This document shows, piece by piece, positions 29,422-42,412 of a DNA stretch of 64,000 nucleotides. The stretch comes from Hirudo medicinalis (taxonomy: Eukaryota > Annelida > Clitellata > Hirudinida > Hirudinidae): contig MPNW01000038.1 of NCBI GenBank assembly GCA_011800805.1, positions 10,059 through 74,058 of the forward strand. The letters are read 5' to 3'. A model generated the notes under the pieces. The model did not search any database and had not been told where the DNA came from. It worked only from the letters and a program-made list of their open reading frames with translations. How positions within the stretch are numbered: the stretch's first letter is position 1; each line of letters starts with the position of its first letter. Position numbers and translations under genes: made by a program.

Positions 29422-32400
29422 TCATGTGACTTTATCCAAGCCAGGATATTTCTTTCTCAGCCTAGAAACTGGATCCTTGAAGAGTAGAGGATCGATTCTA
29501 AGCGTAGACTTGAGTAGAGGCATATATCCGAGGTAGTCTGAGATGGCCTGCAGACAGTAATGTGCACACTCAAAGTAGTGAAATAGCTTTGATTCCACAA
29601 AAATTCCATTCTGCTGTAGAGAGGCATTGATTGAGGAGGAATGGTTGCTTTTGAGGAGAGATGACGAATTAATATGAAGTGGGACATAAAAATTGTTCTT
29701 TTGGAAACGGTCGTAAGCGTTTGGTTCGTCTGGACCAGCCATGATTCTATTGCCGGCTTCGCCTGTTTGTCGAAGGAGCATGTTTTGAAACAAGTCTGCA
29801 TGTTTGTTATCAACCTCCTCTACATCATTCTTTCTGTCACTATTACTATTCACTTCTAATTTGTTATTAATATGTACAAATTCATCAGAGTTGAAGTTAG
29901 CCTGTTGAAAATCATTTGTGATCATTCTATGTCTGGCCCCAACTTTAATGGGAGGAAGTTTAGTAACGTGACTGACAAGGGCATTCAGGAGGATGTCGTG
30001 ACATACTTTACACGTTGCAGCTACCTTCTTTAACGACGGTGGGATAAGAGCCATGTACAGGTGGTTGTAATATCTGAAATACATATTTTATTTCTTAACT
30101 TATTTGGTAATAAATTCCATTCTTATTATGCTGAATCAAGTATCGTGTGATATCAATATTTCGGGTAGTAAAGGGAGCATAATTATTACACATATTAATA
30201 AATATGGCTAATTAGAATACTTATTAAGTTACCAAATAATGAATTAACATTGTGGCACATTTTAATACTCATCCTAGCTAATCATGATGCACTCCTCATA
30301 ATCACCTGTGGTAAAAGGCTGGACTTGTGACAACCATTGAAAACTCAGATGTGGCTTTGGAAGTAAACCTCCAGGACTCTTTGGCATCTTGCCAAAAGTG
30401 GGATCTGGCAAAGTATCCAACAATTCGGTTTGGAAAATTCTTCCAGACATGGAAGCCAAACTCAACCTAAAAGTGAACAAAAACAATGTTAAATCAGTCC
30501 TTGTAATAAGGTGTTGCACAAACTTAAAAAACAAAACTGCTTTAAAAATTGCATGTCATGCAATCGCAATTATATTATTTGGAATGTGCAAATTAATTTT
30601 ATTTTTAAAAATACACTAGCTTTTTTAAACTGGCTTTGCCAGTCATATATATTCAAACTTATTTTTATCCATTATAATTAATTTTATTCATCCCGCCATT
30701 ATTTACGTCCTTCAAATAAAGCCTGCTACTTGCCCTCAAAGAACTGGGTGATTAGGACGGTGCTCCTGCAATGAGATTTGAACCTGTGCCATCATGAGAG
30801 GCAAAAGTCTTAAGCATTAGACCAAAGCATAATCTTAAGCATAAGCCCTAACCCTGCTCCTTGCTTCCAGTAGCTCTCGAGTTTGAAGCTCACAAGTGAT
30901 TTAGGAAAAGGTGAATGTTGGAAAACTTGAAAATAGCACAGCTGACCTAGGTATGCTTAGAGAATGACGTGTGAAAATTTCAAGTCACTACCATTCACCG
31001 TTTGGGAGGAGTTCTTGGGACAGACAGACAAGTATTTTCTGTTTTATATTATAGATAAAAGTAGAGCTTTCAATATCCAGACCTTTGCAGCCTCAAAAAA
31101 ATCTCATCTATTGGGTTAATTAAATGCATGCAAATAAAACTTCAAACTGACTTTTGACCTCCAAAACAAGGCTACTTTGTCAGATAAATCAAGAAGTTAC
31201 AGAACTTCAAAAAGGAGTAGGAAGGTATATTTGCAAAATAAAGTGTGGCAGCCCCTTCAATTTTTTGTTATCTTAAATTGATGTTGACTTGTAATTGTAG
31301 TCATTTACATGGAGTCATGTGCAAGGCAGCCTAGGTGCCTTTTGTCAACATTGACATAAATTGTTCTTCCCAAGGACATTGGTGGCATTAAAAGTTGGGT
31401 TTTGAACTCAACACAAATGTTACATTACAAATGTTGCCATTATTACCTGCAGTAACACATTAACACTCAAGAGTGTTCACACATGCAAAAATTGACCATC
31501 CACAGTAATGCTGCTCCTGGATCAGACCAGAATATTATATATATGGATATTTGCAAAGGAAAATGTTAGTCCCCAACAGCCCCTTAATTTGTTGGTGTGC
31601 AACTTACTGTTGAACTTTCCAGTAACAATGAAAGAAAACAACTCATTCACGGGAGAGTCCTTGACCATCAATTGTTAGTAACTGTGTAATTAGTAACTCA
31701 ATAAGGCATTTATGATGCAGATTAAGGACAAAATTTTTCCTCAAGCTCTGCAGGGATTTTTTTCTTTTTTTGCATTTCTTTTGACTGAAGGCAAAGGCAA
31801 GGCATTTGTGAATAATGCAGTGCTAAACATCCTTAAAAATATGTTTATGATCATTGCAGTGTAATACTGCACAGACATCTTTTACTTCAAATATTACATG
31901 TTGTGTTTCTTGGCTAATGTCCAGAATCTGATTACAGATTGACGTAAATTATTGCTACAACTTAAAAATTGTTTGAAAAGGGAATATTAGATGAGTGACC
32001 TCCTCAGATGTGAGTGGAGAATTTTCATCCAAATTCAGGATGGCATTGGCATGATCCAAATCATCATCCCCATCCTCCCCTTGAAACAGATACAATTGCC
32101 CAACTTGCGACTGAAAATAAAACTTAATGCTTTCAATTTCCATTTAAGCTAAATAATTTTAAGTTTAACTTTAATTAACTTAATAAATGCTTCCACTTGT
32201 TGATAACCCACTTGTACTTTCCTATGAAGGACAGGAACAGAATAATGAATCCATTTGAAGTTTGGCAGGGAATTTCCATTCAGATCCCATAGCACATATA
32301 TCTAGGAATTGAAAATTCAATTGAAAGCATAGAAGATTGCTGTAAGGATGCATGGACAGGCAGATGGAGGGATGAAGGGTGCTTGGATCAACTGACCAAC

Positions 32401-35400
32401 CTTACGAAGGCCTTTGCACTTGACAAGCATCTTCAAGACTCTCAGGAGAGGAGACTGTTGAAGGTGCAACGGTAAGGACAAGTTGCTGGCATGTACGACG
32501 GCATCGAACACCACATCGTCCTTGGAATCCGACTCCAGGTCGATCTTGTTTTGCGTCGACGAAGACGTAAATTGCTTTGCTGTATTTGAAGTCTGATGAG
32601 ACAATATCGGTTCATTTTCTACTCCAAAATGTTGTCTATAGAAGGGATATCGATTCATAGTCTGAGAATATTCTGGCAGGAAAACCAGACCACCAGGAGA
32701 AGAATTCCAGATCTTGGAGGTCCTTGTGTTTGCTCCACCTACTTCCAGTCGACTTTTTATTATCTGTCGAAAAGTAAATTAATTCAAGTATTATTAGGAG
32801 ATAGATAGAAGATGCTAACATCTTTTAAAAGGATGAATAATTCAATCTCGTGATAAATCATATATCTCCTGATAGTCAGATCATCCATCTTCACTGAATT
32901 GTTTGAGAGCAATCCAGCTTAAACACCTGAAATGTCGAGCATTCATCCATCACATTCCTATGAATCTCACATTTTGCTTCCTGACAAGTCATTCTCAGGT
33001 TCTGTGATAAGTGCAGTTTGCCAGCATTTTGTTCTCATGGACAAACTCCAAAAGTTCTCAGAAAGAAACTGGGAGATTCCTCTCATTAGTTGATAATTAT
33101 CATTTTGAAACCAATTATCTGCATCAGATCATTTTACCACCCCCTCAGGCACAATTTATGGCAGCCTTTACAATTCCTAAATAAAAGAACCTACTAAAAG
33201 GTACAACATCAATGCATGTCTCTCCATTACAACCTTAAATCGAACAGCTAAAGCAATTATTACATGTGCCATAATAGAAAAACACCCAGACAAAAGTAAT
33301 GACTTGTGCTGCTGCTACAAGGAATGCATAAACTATTCGACGGATGCTCGTGAAGACGCTAACAAACAACATGAATTAATTTCGTGCAAATGGAAATTTA
33401 TAAGGAGCCTTGGACTACCAGACTGAGTCATTATATATTACTCACGCCACAATCATAATCATAATCATAATCATCAGCATCATCATCTTATTTCCTTCTT
33501 CATCTCATAATATAAGCATTTTCATTCAAGTGCTCCTGACCTCCAACATCAAAACAAGCAAAAGAAAGAATCTAATCGATGATTTATTTTGAAAATCCAA
33601 CCTCCAACGTTGTGGCCACTATTTTGTCCATGGATGAGAAGTATGTGTCCCATAAAAACTGGGTTTGCTGGCTCATGGATAAAATGGTTTTCATGTCCAT
33701 AGATCGCACTATCGTGGGAAGCTGTAAGAAGAAACGTTGAACTTGTAAACAAAGCAAGTCATAGTTATTTTAAAGTGACTTTGTTATTTATCAGATGAAA
33801 CTCTGATGAGTTAAATAGATAATATGATTTAATGTCCACAATAAATTAGCAAAATATTTGCAATTTATCAATTATTAAAAAAAAAGATTCAAGCATTCTT
33901 CATCGAATAGATGTTCCCTGCAAAACCTGTAGTAGCAGTCGTTCATCTGCCCAAATGACCGCCTTCTTCCAGTCGATGACTTCAGAGAATGGCAGCACCC
34001 AATCATTGCTCAGAATCACTGGAATGCAGCCTGCCTGCAGAGCTTCCAAGAATCTGAACAAGCAATGAATTATAGCAGAACAATGTCAGAAAATAAACAG
34101 TTTAATAGCACCATCTCCAAGGTGGCCCTAAAAATACACCCATTTCATGGACAGCAATAAATAAGGACCACCAACAACAGTAGTATGGCTCCATGATTAA
34201 GAGAATGTCAAACAACTACCAACCTGTAGGAGCCAAGGCGCCTTCCTCTTGGAACGAGGCAAAATGTGGAGTTCTTCAGGAGAACTTTGTAATCCCATCT
34301 GAATTGATTAAATAAAATGCTGATGTTGTGCATCTGCAGGTGTCAATTACATGATAACATCATTATGCATGTGGAATCATCTAACAACATAATATTGTTT
34401 CATCATCGATTGGTTGGTTATTGACTTGGTTATCATCCCTGTCATGCCTAAAGCATATGGTTTTACACAGAATTTTAAAAAAGAAATCAAAATCCAACAG
34501 ATGTTTCATCAAATTCATCTTCATCAGAGTAAGACATATTCATTGATCTGCACACAACTTTCATTGAATTTGTCTTGTTTTTCAGATAAAATCCACTCAG
34601 AAAAATGAACAAATAAATATCAATTATTAACAGAATTAAATTGGAATTCCAAAGTGATGCTCTTTTCAAATATTAATCACATCAATGAATTTTGTTGGAG
34701 GTTTCTGCTTAGAAAAGATCCAAAACATAACACAACATGTAAGTTATCAATCATGTTGCAGAGTGATCTTTCCTAAATTAGTGATCAAAGAATTTAGTGA
34801 TAAGAACAAATCCTATTGCACAATCTCACAGAACGTCTTCCTCAAATATGGATGCATCAAAGGTTTTATATGAAACCTCCAACCTCCTTTCCAAAATGAT
34901 GCTTTTGATCAATGGATACATGTGGACAAAGTTATGAAAGTGGTGCTAAAGTTAGAGAATGTAGATGATACGTTGGTTCTTTCGTGAGGTTAAAATCAAC
35001 GCAGCAAGCAGTCGTTGCAACCCGCAACTTAATTAATAATGTGGGGTTCCAAGTTGATGTTTTATGTTGCAAAAAATAAAAGTAAACAAACAATTTAGGT
35101 CAGATACCTGGAGTCTAAAAATAGCAGACACAAGAAGTCAATAAAATTTGCAGGGAACAAATGCGTGGGTGTTCATCATGGTCAGCATCCTAAACGATTG
35201 GAGGACAACACATCCGCAAATTAAAAATTGCGATGCATGTTGTTGCTGTAAACACGACACATCACGATCATTACCACCAATTGCAGGAACGCAACCCATT
35301 CAGCCAACCTGTCAAAACGTTCAATAAACTGATATAAAGCAGTCATTGTTGGCCCTCATAATAATCATAACATGGGCTAAGGAGATTCGGAGCGATCTAT

Positions 35401-38400
35401 GCCGCAAGAACTTTCTTACTCGTGCTAGTAACAATTAACATAATCTTTATTATAGTTTATCTTTAAAACAGTTTTTTTGGGCTTCCACTGTTTTGTTCTT
35501 CAACTGGTTGCAAGCATCTGCTGTTTAAAACATGCATCTCGCATGCACTTCTGCAGTCTTCACATTTTGAGTCGGTTGGAAGAAGCTAATTTCCATGTAA
35601 CTAATAATAAGTTAATTAATATTAATAAGCATGCTCACAACATGATTATCCTGCATCTTTAAACTCTCAAACAATGGCAATATTTCTATCTATAAATGAA
35701 ATTTTTTACGAGTTTCTTGGTTTTCCTCAATCGTATATTCCATGCTTTTGAGGATATTCCAAATGAAGTCTTACTGAAGACTTGGCATCCATCTGTTAAA
35801 CATTGTTCTCATTCATTTCATGTGCTTCCTTTTCACAGCTTCAGAACCCTGAAAAGATGATTGTTACGTGTTCTTGTGCACGGATTATCCACAAACATGA
35901 TTCTGATTGCCTTCCTGTTATTTAGTGCTCTTTCTTTGTTGCGTTGAACATTTATCTCTGGTACAAGCGACACATCCCTTATCGCATTTCTTAAAAAATA
36001 ACCAATAAAACATGCCAGAAATGATCTGAATGATGATGATTTCATTTGGGCAGCTTAAAGCAGAACAACAGTTACCTGGATCACATTCCAGGTCAAGAGA
36101 ATGACAGGAATGAATGAATCAGCGATTAGCAACCAATTACATGACCTTCTTATTGGACAAGCCATTATAATTAATTGCATCAATGTCTGGTAATTCAACA
36201 TTTCCTACAACAGAGAAGTTCTGAGGGATTTAATGAAAAAGCTCAAGTTCTACAACATTCTTAAATAAAACATATATCCAAAACATATCTTAATATTAAC
36301 AATAAAGAGACGAGTTGCATAGTTTTGAACTACAAATGCTTAGAATAGAAAAAACATTTTATCAAAACGAGAGTTGATTGCAGTCGAACGTTAGTCAAAC
36401 GTGATGTCTGTGGCATCCCAAATTCTCTGAAAGAAAAACTTGGCAACACATGGAAAAAGGTATCATCTCACAAGTAAAAGGAGATTTAAGAGGTGGAGAA
36501 GCTTGAGCAACAACAATGTTACCAGGTTACAGTTGTCAGCTTCTTGAATATTTTACATTTCAAATATTTTTAAACTTTTATTATTATTATTATTATTATT
36601 ATAAATGCATCTTGAAAGATAATATTTTAAAATCACCTTTTGTGACATTATGACTTTATTTCAATTAGTCATAAATTCAGTAGTATAAATTGATGAAATT
36701 CAAATGAAAAATAATAATAAATCTGATAATAAAATTCATAATTCAACGGTCCAGTTGCTGCTCTCAAAATGGCAAGATGGTTGCAAGGCAAGAACCTTGA
36801 ATAAAATGATTTGAAAACAAAATTTAATTCAATTTGTTAAGCAAGCATCACTCAGTTCAATATTTCATAGTAGTGATTTACTCATCATACTGTCCTCTCT
36901 CAGGAGGCAAAGAAGGCAGAATCAATGGAAGAGGAATAATATTTTTTTTATAAATTGTAATACATTCAATTATTATCTAATAATAACTAACAATCTAAAT
37001 GATAAAATAGTCGACTCAAAACGTCAACAATAGGGCAGTTTAAGATAACTTAAATTTTTATGCGTCTGAGTGACTGAAATTAAGTCAGACGAACATTTGA
37101 CCGGCAATAATGATTTTATAAATAGAAACCAGTGTACCATATTTAAGACATTCACACTCAGTTGTACATTCCAATACAACTCCTTTATATCTTCATCATT
37201 CAGTCACAACACACGAGAAGCTCAAGCCATTTAATATGAAATTAATTTTACTATCAAAGAATGAATCTTCTTAAAGTTCATTCAACAAATTTTCAAAGTT
37301 AACAGAGGATAAATTAATGAATGAGGATGTTTTCAAGAGGATAACACTAGAATGCAGTTAGTGGCCTCAACTGACATCATAATTTTAACGGTCGTGCTTC
37401 CACTTAAATCGATAATAAATATAAAAACATTGTATTATTTCCCCATTCAAGTTTAATCTAAGCCAGGTCTCCATTTTGGTCTCTGGTATGAATGATAGCA
37501 ACCAACCAATGAAACTTTTCAGAACTCAGCTTTAAAATGATTTTCAAGTCATGGATGAACAGAATAATTTAGCTCAAAATGCTTTCATTCCCATCACGAT
37601 AGCATCATCTTCATCATAATCGACACCACCACTTTCATTGGTTCATCACCATAGCAAGGTCAGAAGGGTGCAAGGAGATCTAAAATTTCAATTAAAAACA
37701 TAATCTTCAGCTTATCCTGCTGGAGTCCTATGATAAAGAGGCAAAATAAACACGCACAAATTCACGCGGCTCAAAAACACACTCAAATTCACACGCAATT
37801 CCAACAACACGCTTATGGACATGGCCTGCATTTCGTAAACAGTTACTCAACCTCTACCAAGAAAACAATGATAAGTGCTAGTTTTATTATGGAAATGACG
37901 CCGGCAAGCATTTGTCTCGAAGTAATTGCAATCCTCCAAGATGGAAATAAAGAATCCAATTAACATAGTGATTTACTCTCCGCCTCCAATTGAGCCATTA
38001 TTTAGCTCCATCCCTAATTCTAAGTTGCCCATAACGTTGCGCTGACGACCGGATCTTCCAGGTGAATGTCAAGTCCATGATGAAAATAATCACTATGAAA
38101 TGGACGATTTGGAACATAATGCTTAAACTTGACTTGAATTCCTAAGAAGGTAAGAAAAAGGTGATCCTGATAATGACTCTTACAACTTTTATGAATTGCC
38201 AGTCTTGGTGTTAATGTAAAAGGCTACTTTGCTGGCCGATAAAATCTGAAGTCTGTGAAACATGAAAGCACTCATTAAAGGTCTCTTTATAGACTCATAT
38301 CCCAATAGTCTGACAACGCGTGGATGATTTCCATGGCAGGAAGAAAACTGTTACTTCAGTTATGTTGTCGTGATGTGCTTGTCGAGATTCTATTTTTAGC

Positions 38401-41400
38401 ACAACGAGCACTAAAATATGAAAAGCTACTTAAGGTTAATCTTGATTGAAATTTGAAAACACTAATTTGAAAAATATTGAATTGTTGTGAGAATTTTAAG
38501 CACTTCAGTAAGTTTGTCTTTTTCATGTGGCTTTTGTTGTGGCTTCTGAAAATATTTGATTTCCAAAACATCCTCACCATAAGCTTGTAATGTTGAGATT
38601 CATTAAAAATTCATAGGCCACATGAAATTTCATTAGTCCAAAAGTAGTTTGAAGCACAGGTCATCTGTTAACCTTGACCTTCCTTCAAACAATGACAAAC
38701 AAATGATCATTAAATTTGAAGTTTTGCCGTGTTTTGTTGTTTCAAATGTTCTCCGTTGATCCAAAAAATCACAACTCCTCCATCATCTGCTTGTGTCATT
38801 TAAAAATAAAATTGCAATAATAATGACTTGAATGGAAAAATTCAATTAATCATAGAATGTGCTTTGTGAATTCAAGATTCTTGTAAACAAAAAATAGTCC
38901 ACCAGATCAGAATGAGTAAGCACCAGCTCATGAGATGACTCAAATGATGTTAAGTGAAAAATGTCGTCATTTTTATTATTTGACAAAAAAAATTAAGCTA
39001 AAAAATATCACAAGAAACACATAAATATAAAAATTAACTTTAGAAGTCTAAACAGGTTGTGCCAAGTTTAGTGAACCATTGCTTTCAATTACATTCAAAT
39101 TGCTCTAGGAGGCAGTTGCTGGCTTTTACGACTAGGGTTTACGCCCCAGGTTCCCAGAAACCGAAAACCGGGTTTTTCATAAATTTTATGGACTCGAAAC
39201 AGGATTTTGTTTTGCTTAAAACCTTGGTTTTCCATTTTCTATTGGTCAGATAAATTTAAGCTTAAACATTATTCTGCAGCTAATTTTTGAACCACAACAA
39301 TATTCATTTATATTACCTAGGCATATAAAATTGTAGAGGTTTGCATAATTGTTTATTGATGAGCGGATTTTATATATTGATGCAAATTTTTAGGCATCCT
39401 TTACCATCAATTGCTATTGTCACTTTTACATTCTTGGTTGCATCTGTGAAACTTTCAATATTTATTTAAAAAAATATTTTCCTTTAAATACTTTCCTTAT
39501 CAGGTAGTTACTCTAATCATCTCATATTCCCCTATTTCACAATGTTCAGGATGCAACTTATATGTCTGTAACTTATTGTTCTTTGTAATCCCTGCATATG
39601 CTTCCTGTCTTCTTTTCTTGTACCCTTTGCACTGTTTAAGTTATCTTGAAAATGTGAAATAAATGAAGTGCTTCTGATAACCTCTATCATACTAGGTCAA
39701 TTATAATATTCTATTGTTTTTCAAAGGTTTTGGTTAGTCAATATTATATTATCTGCAATCTGTACTTTGTAGCACAAAAATTATTTAGCTGTTAATAGCA
39801 AATAAGTTTATACATGGATGGCGAAACCCAGAAAACCGAAACCCGAGTTTAAAAAAATCGAAAACACTATTTATGACCATCAGCCCAGCCTTCTAAGCAA
39901 GTGATTCAAGTTACCCACTTGCTAAAGTTGTAATGATATTGTGGATAGGTTATAAACTCATAAAACAAGATTGACAAAATGAATTATCACCATCATTAGA
40001 TTGTCAACAATGTCAGCTACCAATAAGTTCCGTGTGGATATTACCATGAACAAAGGTGGACAGAAAGTGTGGCCATGAAAGAGCATGTGGTCCAATGCAA
40101 AATGTCTCCTTTTGAAGGTCAAAAATGTTCAAAATCATGACAAACATCATACAAGAATTTTAAGACTCATTCAAAACCTGAAGAACGTGACCTTATGATT
40201 GTTATTATTATTTTGCTTGACAAAGAAAGGACTGATACAATTTCTGCACACCTACCACCATTGTTTGGCAAACAATATCATCATTGACAACTTGAAAGCT
40301 AATATTTTTCAACAATAACAAAGAGAGTTCAGACAGATTATTGGACCGAATTATAGGACAAATTAAAGAATGCACGACTGAATGAGTTTTTAAAAAGTTT
40401 AAAAAAAGGTACCTGACAAACTGAGAAAAAAGGCAGAAAATGTAGAGTATTAAGGTAATACTAACTTATCGTACTCCTTGTTATCTCTCTCACATCTTTC
40501 ATCTTCCATGTTTTTCCAATCCTTGCCGTGCTTGCAAGTCGTCAACAGGATGATGTCCTGACCGTTGTCGATGTGGTGAAGAGAGTTGCGAGTCTCGGAA
40601 CCGATTCCGACGAGGTACCTCTTGCCCTTGAAGACCAAGGTGTAACGACGGTGACTGGCAAGGATACCAGAGGTCACTAGAAATCCACCCTCCCCCCCTT
40701 TGAAGCTGTGTTCTTTGTGGAAGAGAGGTAAGGATATGTCAAAGTCTGGACGAAAGTGTTGCTGGGAAATACTGGAATATCATTAAAATGTCATTTATTA
40801 CACTTCTGCTTATCATGGCTAACTATCTCACCAGTCCCTAACTTAAGTTATTGTTAATGTTACCTTGAAACTACATTCACAAGTTAAATTCCAAAACATC
40901 ATCAACAATTTAAAGTAAAAAATTATAATAAGTGTGTTCTTATGGTTAAATTCTTACTTCATGTTTATTTGCAAACAAAGCAATCTCGAAACACATCCAC
41001 ATTAAAGAAAGAATTGCAAGCAAATAAAATACCATCACTGTCAATGATTTCTAAAATTATAAACTCATTTCATTCCTTTTCTATGTCCACAACACAAATC
41101 TTCATCATTTCATGACAAACCTTGATTTGGCAAGCATGGCCATGCCAAGATCAAATCCTATATCATTCTCACTGTAGTCAGGCCAAGTCCCAGAGTAGAG
41201 ATTAAACACAACATGATTGGCTCCACCATTCCATAAGTTCAAATGTTTCAGAAGAAGACCCAAGTTGTGTACATATTGGGTGCTGAGAGGGTCTCTGTCA
41301 AGGGTGTCCAAGGACAGAATGAACAAGCAGGCCTCATCTGGATCATCAGTGTAGTACCTCGATCTACGGATGGAATTGAGGATCTCCTTGTATTTCCCTG

Positions 41401-42412
41401 AAACCTACATCAATTCAGATATTATTTACTCTTTGCTATCTACTCACTTTGGAAAACAATAAAGCTGCATAACAATGTTCTTAATAACAATTGATATAAT
41501 TAATAATAAGATATTGCCATAAATTTCATGGAAAAGTACAAATATTAAATTATAATCTTTAAAGCAGTTATTTAATAAAACAAATATTTGCATCTATGTA
41601 AAAAATATCTCAATAACATTTAAACAAAAGTCATGCCTTTCACAACCAATAAAACTTTATAAAGACTACAAATCATTATAACACTGCCGATTAGAATGAA
41701 TTTATTGCTTGGCCAAATTTCATCTACAATCTGTACAATTGTATTTGCATCTAAATGATGCAAATCAGTACAAAGTATACAAATCATTAACAAAGAAAGT
41801 TCTGACAAATTATTGGATCAAAAATTAATAATTTGTGTGCAAGATTCAGTTAATTATATCATGCATCATATATCATGCATGCGCAGCAGGTAATTACACC
41901 AAAACACATATCATATATATATATACAAATAATAAGTTTTATTCAATCAAAAATTAAAACCATAAACATACTATGGGAGCAGACGGATTTTCTGGATAGA
42001 CGTATACTCGGAAACCATTTTTCTCACAAATCTTGTGATCAAAACAATTTTGCATTCTACATCCATGAAGAGGTGTCTTGTTGATTTTGCCATCATTAAC
42101 TGCACGAAGAATCTTTGTTCTTGAAATCCTGCTTCCTGTCTCAAAAGATTGGCTGGACAGAACCGTGAAGGATCTCAGATCCTGACCAGCCAAATTCTCA
42201 CTAGCAGACAAATCAACAAAATTTCTCCGGCTAATGTTCGTTCGTGAGACAGGCGACAAACGTCGCGGCAGCCGCCTCAACGACTTGTGATGACGGCCAC
42301 CAAATCCTTCGTCCGACTCCCTTTGCAATCCAATTGGCCTAAGGAAAAATAAACTAGCTAGGGCTGCAACCAAAAGCAGGAATAGCAGGCCGTAGCGATA
42401 CTTGAAGTTCAT
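29422..42412 (-). CDS. EXT1: Exostosin-1, heparan-sulfate co-polymerase
   Basis: Golgi/ER type II glycosyltransferase that with EXT2 extends heparan sulfate by adding GlcA (GT47 domain) and GlcNAc (GT64 domain). Eleven exons: 42412-41972, 41404-41121, 40771-40466, 34298-34224, 34053-33927, 33721-33602, 32763-32401, 32301-32212, 32110-32000, 30466-30306, 30073-29422; 909 residues versus 746 in human. N-terminal cytosolic MNFKYRYG and a membrane anchor, then a stem. GT47: [86 protein letters not shown]64: [30 protein letters not shown]. The frame of exon 30466-30306 differs from the longest ORF there. Odd points: the metal motif is LDEN, not LDED, and the last exon has about 95 extra residues before YLGYMPLL, low-complexity with NSS, NHS and NAS sequons. 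EXT1 rather than EXT2 is chosen from the STQYVHNL and [10 protein letters not shown] blocks. Confidence 0.93.
30752..30832 (-). mobile_element. tRNA-derived SINE head in EXT1 intron
   Basis: On the minus strand it reads TTTGGTCTAATGCTTAAGAC (A-box-like) and 30-odd bases later GGTTCAAATC (a perfect B box). This is the internal polymerase III promoter layout of a tRNA, but the acceptor ends do not pair, so it is not a functional tRNA. Only this copy was noticed in the window. Confidence 0.55.
34299..40465. other. Large EXT1 intron, mostly unannotated
   Basis: About 6.2 kb between the GT47 exons. It contains a short TTA run near 36580-36602 and, at about 39121-39175 and 39820-39860, two related stretches (cores CCCAGAAACCGAAAACCGGG and CCCAGAAAACCGAAACCCGA) that look like ends of a degraded DNA transposon. 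No coding frame inside is supported. Confidence 0.5.

Noticed and set aside
30274..30534. 86-residue minus-strand frame over an EXT1 exon
   Set aside because: It is out of frame with the GT64 exon 30466-30306, which reads [11 protein letters not shown] in the correct phase.
35833..36045. 70-residue minus-strand frame in an EXT1 intron
   Set aside because: Looks protein-like in places but no motif, splice context or second copy was found.
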